Shown: one piece after another, positions 54,885 through 64,000 of the stretch
Layout of the letters: each line of letters opens with the position of its first letter
How positions within the stretch are numbered: position 1 is the first letter of the stretch
Origin: Ochromonas danica
Lineage: Eukaryota; Sar; Chrysophyceae; Chromulinales; Chromulinaceae
Length of the DNA: 64,000 nucleotides
Reading direction: 5' to 3'
NCBI GenBank assembly: GCA_015146655.1
Contig: VKHL01000070.1
Location: 81,753-145,752, forward strand
Made by a program: the position numbers and the translations under genes
Notes under the pieces: model-generated
Told to the model about the DNA's origin: nothing
Databases searched by the model: none
What the model saw: the letters and a program-made list of their open reading frames with translations, nothing else

Positions 54885-56381
54885 ATGAGCACTTCCAACG
54901 AAACTATTGAGGCACAAGAAGCCGATGAGAGTGTAGAGGAAATGGGCCAACTATTAAAAAATGTGAATGTGGCATCAGAAGATTCAAGACCGGCAGAATT
55001 GGCCGCTTCTTTTTCTAGCACCTTAGCATCCAAAGTGTCGAGAAAGAATGTTTTCCATTTGGCTATGAAAAAGAAACGACTACAAGAGCTTGTTCTTAAG
55101 TTGCGAAGCTCTAAAAGCTACATTTGTCGGGATGACCGTGAGTTGATGAAGATTGCCTTGATTCATTGGCAGAAACATAGTTCTATTGATGCTAGTATGG
55201 AGATTGCTGCTCTTAATGCTTCAACTCGGTACCATATTAATAGAGCGATTCGCGATACAGTTGCTTTTTGGGTTGAACAATTGCTCGGTTCTGAGCAGTT
55301 GTTGGATGTTTCTCCTAACAATGATGATGAGAGATTCGATTCCCTTGTTGATGAAGACGGTATTAATGTGAAATCTTGGACCGACATGCAGACAATTGGT
55401 GTCGTCTTCTGCAATGTTCTTCATGGACGCAGGATGATGGAATTGGTTGGCACAAGCACTGCAAACGATTTCTATGATTTTTTGAAGTCGCAGTGGGGAT
55501 TCGAAAATCCTCGTAGATACTTCAAGTACAGTGGAGAGTCATCAATACCACAAGGAAAGTCAGATTCGTCTGATACTTACGTTGTTGCAGGAAGCCCATT
55601 GGAAGTTATTATCCCATTGGTCAATAGTTATGATCTTCGCAATGGCACTGTTGGAGGACTTCTCTTCGCTCAAAGTACTATGTATGCAGTTACAGCAGGA
55701 CATTGTGTAAAAGCTAGGTCAGCTGCTAATACTGAAAGTCAGGTGCAAGACCAGAACTCTTTGATTGTGACGGACGAAAATCTCGATTTTGCAATTTTGC
55801 CTCTTAAAAATGGAGGACTTATTGCGGGTTTCAATCCTTGGTACATGGATGATGATGTATACACAAATGAAGAGTTTTATACTGGTTTGAAGAGATTAGA
55901 GCGTCCCTCTTTTGATTCTCAGTCGGATTCAATCGGTCAAGATGAAGATTTTCCTTTCATTGACGCAACTCTGCTTCATCCTGGGACCACTGTAGTCAAA
56001 ATTGGTGCCACAACTGGTATTACTTCAGGTACTCTTGTAGGAATACGGTCTGTTGTGTACACTGAAAAACAAGATGGAAATGAAGTTCAAGTACCCGCAA
56101 ACAATGTTGTTGCTGTGCAGTGGGAGCAAGGTCAGCGTTTTGCAGCAGGTGGTGACTCAGGAAGCGTTTATTATGCAAAGTTAGGGTCGTTCACCTATCC
56201 TATTGCAATTCATAGAGCTCAAGTAACTGTTGAAACTCCTAACTACTTGGAATCTGGAAAAGATGCTAAAAAGTTGTATCAAATTGTATCAATTGGCACA
56301 CCATTGAAGAAAGTGGTAGAAAAATTCAAAAATGATCTTGATATTACTGAAGTGGATTGGTTTAAATTCAAAAGATTGTAA
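54885..56381 (+). CDS. Trypsin-fold (S1/chymotrypsin-like) serine protease with helical N-terminal domain
   Basis: 498 residues, intronless. The catalytic triad is complete: His273 (YAVTAGHCV), Asp301 (NLDFAILPL) and Ser425 (AGGDSGSVYY). The ~220-residue N-terminal part is helical and acidic at first (EEMGQLLKN) and has no family I recognise. There is no signal peptide, so it would act inside the cell. It is divergent from the D5 helicase with 154 bases between ATGs. Possible roles are particle maturation or effector-type host cleavage; both are inference. Confidence 0.8.
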   Translation: MSTSNETIEAQEADESVEEMGQLLKNVNVASEDSRPAELAASFSSTLASKVSRKNVFHLAMKKKRLQELVLKLRSSKSYICRDDRELMKIALIHWQKHSSIDASMEIAALNASTRYHINRAIRDTVAFWVEQLLGSEQLLDVSPNNDDERFDSLVDEDGINVKSWTDMQTIGVVFCNVLHGRRMMELVGTSTANDFYDFLKSQWGFENPRRYFKYSGESSIPQGKSDSSDTYVVAGSPLEVIIPLVNSYDLRNGTVGGLLFAQSTMYAVTAGHCVKARSAANTESQVQDQNSLIVTDENLDFAILPLKNGGLIAGFNPWYMDDDVYTNEEFYTGLKRLERPSFDSQSDSIGQDEDFPFIDATLLHPGTTVVKIGATTGITSGTLVGIRSVVYTEKQDGNEVQVPANNVVAVQWEQGQRFAAGGDSGSVYYAKLGSFTYPIAIHRAQVTVETPNYLESGKDAKKLYQIVSIGTPLKKVVEKFKNDLDITEVDWFKFKRL

Positions 56382-56977
56382 TTTGTCTTTTGTGGTAGTC
56401 TGTGCTGTGTTGGTTATGAGTCAAATCGTAGTGATTTAAGGATTAGTTGGTGATGGACTTTTAAGGGCATGTGTGAATGGTGCAGGTAGCGCTAACTAGA
56501 TTGAACAGTTAACACAGCCAAAGTCCACAGTTTGCCTAGTAGTCTACTGCTTTTGTGTAATACTTTTAATAGTAAAAAAAACGCTCACTTCAACAAACAC
56601 GTAATCTACTTCAAAACGTTTTAATGTCCAATATGCGAGTTCTCAGTTGCAAGCTAACACAAACATATTCATTGTACAAATTTTACTCGCAAACAAAGCA
56701 ATTTCTACTCATCTTCTTATTACAACTCTGTATGCTGGCTTAACACAACGTTTCCATTAACTAATCCTTTAAGGCTTTGTTTTGAGGGTTTGGTGGAAAT
56801 GTGGGTGTAGTTTGTGTTTGTATATCTTTATAATATTAATAAATAAATCTTTTTATAAGTACTACTACTACTATAAATACTACTAATATAAAAATATATA
56901 TAATTTAGTTAGAAAGGTATAAGAAGGTTGTTAATAGGCAGATATATAGGTCTTCTAGCTATAAGCGGGACCGGAGG
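56382..56977. other. AT-rich intergenic spacer
   Basis: No gene on either strand. ATAAAT and ACTACT-rich near 56830-56900. Confidence 0.5.
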
Positions 56978-57978
56978 TCACAAGACCCATCCACTCCCAG
57001 CCTTTTTTTTTGCTTTGTTAATGTCAACAAGAGGATTTGTTAACGACATCAAGTGTTTCACTACTTCCACGTTTCCCATAGCACATGCCATTGAAAACGG
57101 TGTATCTCCATCCTATTCCAAAATAATTAACACAAAATTACACGCACATACAATTAGAGGCATTAAAGGTATCGTATTATCAGCTTTGTTACGTTATCAA
57201 CAATAACATTTACCTTATCAGCTTTGTTAATGTCTATGTCAGTATTGTCCATCAAGAGCTTGACCACCTCCACATTTCCTCCTCCGCATGCAGCGAATAA
57301 CGGAGTCCACCCCAACTACCAAAAATATAAACAAACCATCGCATATTAACATCATACCAAATTTAACTGCTAAAAGCATTGAGAAGAACATGCATGTTCT
57401 TGCATATCACATTATATTCTCAAGATGATGATCACAGCTAACAACTACCTGTTCATGCTACAACAGGTGTTTACCTTGTTCGCTTTATTGTGGTCTACGC
57501 GAGGATTTGATATCATGAGCTTCACCACTTTAAATTGGCCTTCAGCACATGCAGAAAGGAATGGAGTATGGCCATCCTATAAAACACATCAAATTGGCAT
57601 CCCACGGTTACTAAACCACTCGCTAAATGAACTAATAACAAAGCACATTTACTGTATCAAATTCATCCGTACCTCATCAGGCTCGTTAACATCAAATTCA
57701 TCATCATTCAGGAACCTTTGAACTATATCTGTAGCGCCACGCTTGCAAGCGAGATGGAACGTATCTCTTTTACGCTATAATTCACTCAAACGGATCACAT
57801 GATAAGTATCGTACAACAACATCTATCTGGGTGGTGCTATTATCCCACTAATATACCTTCTAATATGCTACTATCATATTCACACTGTGTTAGTCAACCA
57901 CACACTGACATCATATTCCTGATAATACTGTATAAAATACCATCATATATACACATGATACTCTGACACCACCCCCAC

Positions 57979-58043
<65 letters not shown>

Positions 58044-58329
58044 CATCCCATCCCATCCTTTGCTTACTCACTTACCTTGGAGAGGTCGTTCAGAGTGATT
58101 CTCTTTCTTCTATTCTACACACAAAGAGACAATCAAATAGAAATAATTCAAAATTAAATACAATAGTATAATAAAAATAATTTTCTCTCACATTATCATT
58201 ATTCACATTTCCACATTGTTCTTCTCCATCATTTAGACACACTCCAACAGAATTCTTTGCAGAGAAGACTAAGACAGAAGTGGTCATGAGAAGGACAGAG
58301 AGAAACACCAATAACAGCCTGACTGTCAT
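56978..58329 (-). CDS. Secreted ankyrin-repeat protein (six exons)
   Basis: Minus-strand exons 58329-58192, 58114-58076, 57774-57673, 57576-57475, 57315-57214 and 57112-56978, all phase 0, give about 205 residues. The first exon encodes a clear signal peptide (LLLVFLSVLLMTTSVLVFSA) and a Cys-containing segment. The short second exon is basic (NRRKRITLNDLSK). Exons 3-5 are one 34-residue ankyrin repeat each; exon 6 is a repeat plus a short Lys-rich end. Ankyrin proteins with signal peptides are unusual outside pathogens and endosymbionts; here ER lumen, plastid or cell-surface location is possible. Confidence 0.75.
57979..58042 (+). repeat. CAT trinucleotide microsatellite
   Basis: About 21 CAT units in intron 2 of the secreted ankyrin gene. 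Confidence 0.95.
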
Positions 58330-60019
58330 TTCTTAGAGGATAGACTGATATGAGTCAAGGTAATAAAATAGTAATAATAGTAATAATAGTAATAGAAATG
58401 TGATGATGTTCTAGAAGTCTCTGTGTAGTGAAAAGAGAAATGAAAATGAAGAAGAAGATACTCTCTTCAGTCATCTGTCTGAGAGAGAGAAAGAAATTGG
58501 AAAACCGGAACCGGGTGCGTTTATTGAATGTGTTCTCACTGTTTTTTGGAAGTCACGTTTTTGTAAACTTAACGCCAGTAATAGTCCGTTTCTCACGTCC
58601 TCCAATCAAAAACACGAAACTCGCTGAGAAACGGGCATTAGCGGGGGTTAAGTTCACAAAATCGCACAACTGACCTTCCCAATTCCAATGTGAATCATGG
58701 CAAAACAAAGGAGCTTCTGAAGGATGACGTCGGACTTCAGCTCTCTTTCCAGAGGTCTTGACATGCAACTCCTTTGGGACATTACCGGACACTCCCCTGT
58801 TAGCACACCCATGTCGACCTTGACAGAGCAGCGACCTTGACTCAAGTAGACTATATAGTCTATGATATGTTTGAGGTTAAGGTAATCCCAACAGGGATAT
58901 CATCAGCAAGACAATACAATGAGATGATATCCACCACATTGTTTGTCATGTCCACATCACAATAACTTTGTTGCAATGGATACAGAAAGACAAACTTGAG
59001 ACTGACAACACAGCTAGACTAATTTATTAGAATGGGACTCCATTCTTCAATAATAGGACCCCAGAATCATGAGTGAAAACAATACTGCCCATTTAAAGAA
59101 GTAGTACTTCTTCTCCCTGCAGCATATTGCAACACAATTGAATGAAATAGCTTTGGGAACGCTGTGGACACCTAGAACATGAAATAGCTTTCCCTGTGTT
59201 AGTGTCTAGTGGAAAGTGAGGAAAGAGATCTGTTAACAAGTTTCATATGAAAGGAGGACCTATCAGTGTCCACAACGACCTAAGCAATGTTTAAACATTC
59301 ATACTACAGTATATTGCTATCAGTTCAGTGAAAGTCTTCTTCGAGACTCCAACTTCGCTTTCAATGATTAATAGCCGTGAGAATGGTAGCATCGGCCTGA
59401 AGAAAGTCCACAAGTTCATGTCCATGTGCTCGTTGCCAACAGCTCTGCTTGATTGCCCAGATTTCCGATAAGAAAACAAAAGAGAGACAAGCTTCTGATG
59501 GAGCAAAGGGTGACACTGAGAATACTTATGGTACTCCAAATCCAGATTCAAAATTTGCGTATTCCATTGGCTTTCACAGTCGCCATTGCAAAAATCTCAT
59601 CCCTTCCGTGGTAATACAATGCAGAAGAAAGTTCTTTATAAGAAGGAGGCTCTATGTAGTAACAGAGAAGAGCAAAGAGATCAATAAGTCTTTGAGGTTG
59701 TTGTGAAAGGAAGGTGTAGTCTAGTAGTGCCTTGCAATCATTTCATTACCCAGCAGATGTCTATTTTTTCCCTAGACTAGACTTATTAGCTAAATCAATG
59801 ATATATAGTCTATGACTTAATAATGTTATTTTCCGTTTACTTTAAGCTAACGTCATGGTAGTAATGTTAATTCAATTCTCTACCTACAGTACATTGCCTC
59901 CTCTGTCATTACAGTTTAGAGACTAATTAAGTGTGCTTAACAGTTAACTTAACATTACCACATATAGCAGCAGTAGTTATTACCCTCTTCTACTAGACTA
60001 CCCCCCGACTACCTTTCCT
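58330..60019. other. Long intergenic region with imperfect palindrome
   Basis: No supported gene over 1.7 kb. The main structure is a ~39-base imperfect inverted repeat (58558-58596 against 58624-58662). Short open runs lack codon bias or matching exons. Confidence 0.5.
58558..58662. repeat. Imperfect inverted repeat, MITE- or hairpin-like
   Basis: Left arm with AACTTAAC and CCGTTTCTCA; right arm with TGAGAAACGG and GTTAAGTT in inverse order. About three quarters of positions pair, with a 27-base loop. Confidence 0.7.
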
Positions 60020-61354
60020 TCACTGAGCCATAGAATACTCTGCAGCGCAACGAGGAGGAGGTAGAAGAGAGAGATCCACTATTAACTCTTTCACTTCCTC
60101 CATACCAGCATAGTGTGCAATATAACGATTGAAGTCATGCACAGTGAAAGAAGGTGAGAAATACCCTCCTGGACACTCTCTCCACCCTCCTCCTCCTCCT
60201 CCTGCTACACCTCCTCCTGCTGCTGCTGCTGCTGCTCCTGATAGTGGCCAAGCCTCAGCAGCAAATCTCCATCTCCAGACAAGGTCATCTAAAGGATTGA
60301 TATTCCTCATGACATGACTTGATCTCATCCATAGTATATTACCTGAATAGTGTAGGTAAGGACTAGGATAGAGTAGAAGACCTGAAGTGTTATACCCTCT
60401 CTCTAAAATCTCTAGATTCTGTTGGTAGTGGTAGAGAGTGTAATAGATCATTAGATCTCTCATATAGGATCGAGTAAGATCATGTGGATGTGTTACACCT
60501 TTACTATGTAGATATAGTATATAGGCATCATCACCTTTAACATTACCACTACTACCACTACTGTTACCAGAGGAGGAGGAGGAGGAGGAGGTAGTGGTAG
60601 TAGTATATCTCTCTACTAGATGATAGAGAAGAGCTAAAGAAGGAAATTCATTAAAATAGATTAACTGATGGAAAGCTAGTATAATATGAAGTTGTTGGGT
60701 AGTCTTAATAGGATACCTCTCTAAAATTTCATGTACACGCTGTGTGTGACCATAGAGGAGAAGGTAGATAGCCGTTATTTTAGAGAGAAGTCGACTACCT
60801 TGCCAATAGATAGCATGAAGCAGTTGATCTAAGATAACTAATCCATGTAAATCATCTTCTAAGATTGCCACATGAAGGACTATATAGATAGGAGGTGAAC
60901 CACTACTACCACTACCTCGACCACCACTACCTCTACCGAGGAGGTGCCTGCTACCTGTGGTGGTGGTGGTGGTAGCAGAGTGGTGAGGAGGGAACAGGTG
61001 AGAGTGATGATAGAGATAGTCTCTGACTAGATCCTTCGCTGCTATCATCTCTTCATCCTCTAGCCAGGTAGAGTTCATCTTAAAGCAATCTCTTCTAGCC
61101 TCAGCACTCCAAGGCAATTGAGATTGACACCATCGAGCTAAGGGGAAGACAGCAACATGATGATCATGATCATGATGGTCTTTCTCTTCCTTCATAGTAG
61201 TGGTAGTAGTGGTAGCACTTCCTCCTCTCACTACCATAGACACTATGACTAGCACTGTTACTGTCACTGTTACTGTTGCTGTCATCGTCAGACTAGCAGG
61301 TGATCTCATCTGAAGGGATAGGAGATGAAGAAAGGATAGTATAATTGTCATCAT
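60020..61354 (-). CDS. Type II membrane glycosyltransferase-like protein
   Basis: 444 residues from the ATG at 61354. An N-terminal hydrophobic stretch (ATVTVTVTVLVIVSMVV) is a signal anchor. The catalytic-looking blocks are YILYLHSKGVTHP, then RDLMIYYTLYHYQQNLEILERGYNTSGL and YSGNILWMRSS. These match the order HxKG, WR..MxYY, GYxTxG and HxSGNxWW seen in a widespread group of uncharacterised algal and bacterial glycosyltransferase-like proteins. Ser, Gly and Ala homopolymers interrupt the domain. A Golgi location is likely; donor and acceptor are unknown. Confidence 0.6.
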   Translation of the reverse strand: MMTIILSFLHLLSLQMRSPASLTMTATVTVTVTVLVIVSMVVRGGSATTTTTTMKEEKDHHDHDHHVAVFPLARWCQSQLPWSAEARRDCFKMNSTWLEDEEMIAAKDLVRDYLYHHSHLFPPHHSATTTTTTGSRHLLGRGSGGRGSGSSGSPPIYIVLHVAILEDDLHGLVILDQLLHAIYWQGSRLLSKITAIYLLLYGHTQRVHEILERYPIKTTQQLHIILAFHQLIYFNEFPSLALLYHLVERYTTTTTSSSSSSSGNSSGSSGNVKGDDAYILYLHSKGVTHPHDLTRSYMRDLMIYYTLYHYQQNLEILERGYNTSGLLLYPSPYLHYSGNILWMRSSHVMRNINPLDDLVWRWRFAAEAWPLSGAAAAAAGGGVAGGGGGGWRECPGGYFSPSFTVHDFNRYIAHYAGMEEVKELIVDLSLLPPPRCAAEYSMAQ

Positions 61355-62037
61355 CGTCAGCTAGGAGGAGGAGGAGGAGGAGGAATGATAAGTGTGAGAC
61401 GAGACGATAGGGTCATATTAACTAGTCTAACTCACTTCATCTTCACAACTCTTTGAATAACGCATTCTCTCTCTGTTAACTTCTTCTCAGTCATCATACT
61501 TGTTCTATCATCTCATAGTAATATATGGTACTATACTATACTATACTATACTATACTATAGTAGACTAACATATATTAGTACTATACTATAGTATACTAC
61601 TAATGGTATACTATACTGTACATGGTGTATTATTATCTCATAGTACTATACTATACTATACATACACTAGACTAACATATACTATAGTACTATACAAGTA
61701 GTAATAGTACTAATAATGGTAGTAGTGGTAGTGGTAGTGGTAGTAATTAAATTGAATAGTGTTAGTGTTAGTGTTAGTGTTAGTGTTAGTGTTAGTAGAC
61801 TACTAGTAGATCTAGTTATGATGTTATAATTCCCCATTCACTCATTGCCATCAACTACTACTACTATCACTACCACTACCACACCAACACTATCTACTGT
61901 AGCACTCATCATCATCTCTTACTATTACTATACCACCACCTCCTCCTCCTCCTCCTCCACCACCACACCTCTTTCTCTCTCACACACACAATAAACGTCT
62001 AGACTTCTCTTCAGTTATCATCTCTTCTCTTCTTATC
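61355..62037. other. Repeat-rich intergenic region
   Basis: Contains ACTAT pentamer tandem (61527-61560), a GTGTTA hexamer tandem (61758-61797), GGTAGT runs and a CTC run near 61936-61960. No gene seen. Confidence 0.7.
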
Positions 62038-62841
62038 TTATCGATGGTAACCACTTCCTTTACGAATCTCAAAAGCACGATAGATTTGTTCAACTAGAAG
62101 AAGTCTAGCCATCTGATGTGGCCACGTCATCTTTGACAACGACAACAACGGAATCTTACCACTCACTACACTAACACTACCTGTTCTAGAAGACACACCT
62201 CCTCCTCCTCCACCACCTCCTCCTCCTCCTGCTACTACTCCTGCTGCTTTGATCTCTTTAGGTAATCCCTCTGCTCCTCCTATCAGAAAGTCAACATGTG
62301 CACCTCCTAACTCATACCCTTTAAACAATACTTGACTAAACTCAGCAGAAGATAAAGTCTGTCCTGTCTCATCTAAAGCAAACAGATACCCTCTGTTACT
62401 ACCACTATGACTGTGGCTGTGGCTATGACCTGGTGATGGTAAGGTGATGACGTCTCTAGCACGTGCTAGAAGGTCATCATCATTCTTTAAGAAGATTGTT
62501 TGAATCTTGACATGAGGTGAGAGACGACGTTCATATTCTTTATATCCTAAACCTATCCAATCTTCTGAGATTGACTTTTTACCTACTATATAGATATTAG
62601 TGGTGAGATGACAGATGAGTGAAGAGGAGGAGGATGACCGTTGATGATACAAGAAGAAGGAAGAGAAAGAGGAAGTGAGGGTAATCATATAGGAGAGAAG
62701 TATGGATAATAAGAGAAGAAGTGCCTGACTATGGCTCAACCTTTTTATTGTTATTGTTGTTGTTGTTGTTGCTGTTGTCATTTGTGGTCTGCCAAATGGA
62801 GTGAGGAGAACAGATTCCATGGAAACATCGATATATTCCAT
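62038..62841 (-). CDS. rlmH: RlmH-type 23S rRNA (pseudouridine1915-N3)-methyltransferase, plastid-targeted
   Basis: 267 residues. The leader has a hydrophobic core (ALLLLLSILLSYMITL), then TSSFSSFF with Phe after Ser at the likely cleavage site, and a Ser/Arg transit region: a bipartite plastid signal. The SPOUT enzyme follows: IYIVGKKSISEDW, EYERRLSP, LFALDETGQTLSSAEFSQ, then DFLIGGAEGLP (SAM-binding knot) and the C-terminal LSKMTWPHQMARLLLVEQIYRA ending in GSGYHR as in RlmH. A Gly run lies inside the knot region. It should methylate plastid 23S rRNA. Later ATGs at residues 8 and 21 are also possible starts. Confidence 0.9.
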   Translation of the reverse strand: MEYIDVSMESVLLTPFGRPQMTTATTTTTITIKRLSHSQALLLLLSILLSYMITLTSSFSSFFLYHQRSSSSSSLICHLTTNIYIVGKKSISEDWIGLGYKEYERRLSPHVKIQTIFLKNDDDLLARARDVITLPSPGHSHSHSHSGSNRGYLFALDETGQTLSSAEFSQVLFKGYELGGAHVDFLIGGAEGLPKEIKAAGVVAGGGGGGGGGGGVSSRTGSVSVVSGKIPLLSLSKMTWPHQMARLLLVEQIYRAFEIRKGSGYHR

Positions 62842-62846
62842 GGAAT
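62814..62846. promoter_or_regulatory. Paired ATTCCATGG palindromes at the rlmH start
   Basis: ATTCCATGGAAA at 62814-62825 and the perfect ATTCCATGGAAT at 62835-62846 overlap the start codon region. The motif is shared with spacers at 10322, 25987 and 29464. Confidence 0.4.
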
Positions 62847-63057
62847 CACCAAAGCTGTAGATTTCAATGGACAGGAGAGATTAGGAAAGTGTAAGCATTA
62901 AAACAGTAGTAGTATCAATATTAAAAGTCATCGTTGATAAGAAACTGTGTAAAATACCAGATCGATCTACGTGATTGTAGTCTGGGAAATAAGTGACTGT
63001 GGAGGAGAATTCAAATGATATAAATAGAAGACAGGGAGTGTCTACAAAACCACGGCG

Positions 63058-64000
63058 TTAATTCATCTTAGGTGACCAATAGCGTGTCTTCGTAGGCTTC
63101 TTGATTGAGACATGAGAAGCGTCCATGCTAGCGGGAGCTTTCAATGAGCTTGATGCAGCATTAGAAGAAACTGAACCCAAACCAGTCTTACCGCCCTCAC
63201 AGGGGGGAGGATCAATAGTTAGCGTAAACGTCAAGCACACCTTCACCGTAACAGTAGTAGGCTTGCCAGAAAACGAGCATCCACAACCGTCGCATGCACA
63301 AGTTGGAGGAGAAGAAGGCGAAATAGAAGAAACACCCGTGGGAACCAATGTAGGTACAGCACTTGGAGCATGGCTGGGAGACACTGAGCTGCTTGTTGGG
63401 GCGAAGCTGGGATGAACATGCTCCGTTGGGGATTCACTCGGCACGGCACTTGGAGCATGGCTGGGAGACACTGAGCTGCTTGTTGGGGCGAAGCTGGGAT
63501 GAACATGCTCCGTTGGGGATTCACTCGGCACGGCACTTGGAGCATGGCTGGGAGACACTGAGCTGCTTGTTGGGGCGAAGCTGGGATGAACATGCTCCGT
63601 TGGGGATTCACTCGGCACGGCACTTGGAGCATGGCTGGGAGACACTGAGCTGCTTGTTGGGGCGAAGCTGGGATGAACATGCTCCGTTGGGGATTCACTC
63701 GGCACGGCACTTTGATCAGGCATAGTTGGAACAATCGAAGGAGACTCGGAAGGAGCAATGGTAGGAGTGAAGGTTGGGGATTCACTTGGTACATCACTTG
63801 GATCAGACACTGTCGGAACAAGCGAAGGAAACTCGGAAGGTGCAAAGGTGAGAGTAAAGGTCGGAGACTCGGAAGGTGCAAAGGTGGGAGTAAAGGTCGG
63901 AGACTCGGAAGGTGCAATGGTGAGAGTAAAGGTTGGAGACTCGGAAGGTGCAATGGTCGGAGTAAAGGTTGGAGACTCGGAAGGAGTAATGGTTGGAGTA
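63058..64000 (-). CDS. PSESPT-repeat surface/cell-wall-type protein (5' partial)
   Basis: The frame runs off the right edge, so the N-terminus is missing; at least 313 residues are visible. It is built of PSESPT and TPTIAPSESP-type Pro/Ser/Thr repeats, the kind found in stramenopile extracellular and wall-associated proteins, which are expected to be heavily O-glycosylated. Four identical 29-residue units (AVPSESPTEHVHPSFAPTSS followed by SVSPSHAPS) are followed by a Cys cluster (CACDGCGCSF) and a short non-repeat C-terminus ending YWSPKMN. Function unknown; secretion is inferred. Confidence 0.8.
   Translation of the reverse strand, partial: TPTITPSESPTFTPTIAPSESPTFTLTIAPSESPTFTPTFAPSESPTFTLTFAPSEFPSLVPTVSDPSDVPSESPTFTPTIAPSESPSIVPTMPDQSAVPSESPTEHVHPSFAPTSSSVSPSHAPSAVPSESPTEHVHPSFAPTSSSVSPSHAPSAVPSESPTEHVHPSFAPTSSSVSPSHAPSAVPSESPTEHVHPSFAPTSSSVSPSHAPSAVPTLVPTGVSSISPSSPPTCACDGCGCSFSGKPTTVTVKVCLTFTLTIDPPPCEGGKTGLGSVSSNAASSSLKAPASMDASHVSIKKPTKTRYWSPKMN
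63365..63712 (-). repeat. Four identical 87-bp tandem units
   Basis: Units start at about 63365, 63452, 63539 and 63626 with no visible base differences, coding the 29-residue repeat of the PSESPT protein. Recent amplification is likely. Confidence 0.95.

Noticed and set aside
59291-59706. Open frames on both strands in the 58-60 kb spacer
   Set aside because: No domains, no codon preference and no splice-linked neighbours.
63243-63953. Alternative frames through the PSESPT repeats
   Set aside because: Any frame through stop-free tandem repeats stays open; only the PSESPT frame matches a known protein type.

Overview
This is a eukaryotic nuclear window, most likely from a photosynthetic stramenopile (ochrophyte alga). 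The nuclear signs are GT-AG spliced genes, clear eukaryotic orthologues (eIF3g, signal-peptidase subunit SPC22/SPCS3, COX11, BolA, TBC1D5, katanin-like AAA) and abundant triplet microsatellites. The ochrophyte signs are bacterial-type RlmH and a small membrane protein, each with a signal-peptide leader of the kind used for secondary plastids, and a PSESPT-repeat wall or surface protein. TTAGGG-like interstitial repeats also occur. The species cannot be named from the sequence alone.

Layout. 1-2.0 kb: retropepsin-ankyrin gene, one ankyrin repeat per exon. 2.3-10.1 kb: ABC ATPase with signal peptide, EIF3G, C2H2 protein, plastid-type small membrane protein, SPCS3. 10.6-18 kb: a stress-type cluster of three seed-maturation-protein (LEA/SMP)-like genes, two HSP20-fold proteins and a large coiled-coil protein. 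18.4-25.7 kb: COX11, BolA, TBC1D5. 26.7-32.7 kb: two divergent ankyrin genes, one with a helical-bundle N-terminus that may be HeLo/MLKL-like. 33-34.3 kb: APH/EcKL-type kinase. 34.7-43.9 kb: a rearranged zone with scrambled fragments of neighbouring genes, a truncated katanin-like gene and a 2189-residue intronless ORF. That ORF reads as a circularly permuted SF2 helicase fused to a GREB1/TAGT-type glycosyltransferase.

43.9-51.6 kb: a truncated Polinton-like virus or virophage cassette. It has an A32-type packaging ATPase, rve integrase broken by a TGA, B-family polymerase remnant, NUMOD4-HNH nuclease, SF3 helicase and several small genes sharing an AT-rich upstream motif. No capsid gene is seen. 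51.6-56.4 kb: a second compact intronless block with two orphan genes, a D5-type primase-helicase carrying two frame breaks, and a trypsin-fold protease. 57-58.3 kb: secreted ankyrin protein. 60-64 kb: glycosyltransferase-like membrane protein, plastid RlmH and the PSESPT protein running off the right edge.

Overall story: an ordinary gene-dense host region contains a zone where a tandem copy of the ankyrin-kinase locus appears to have been invaded by virus-like DNA and is decaying. The most novel candidate is the helicase-glycosyltransferase giant protein, whose relatives (GREB1/TAGT families) are linked to DNA-base or nuclear-protein glycosylation.
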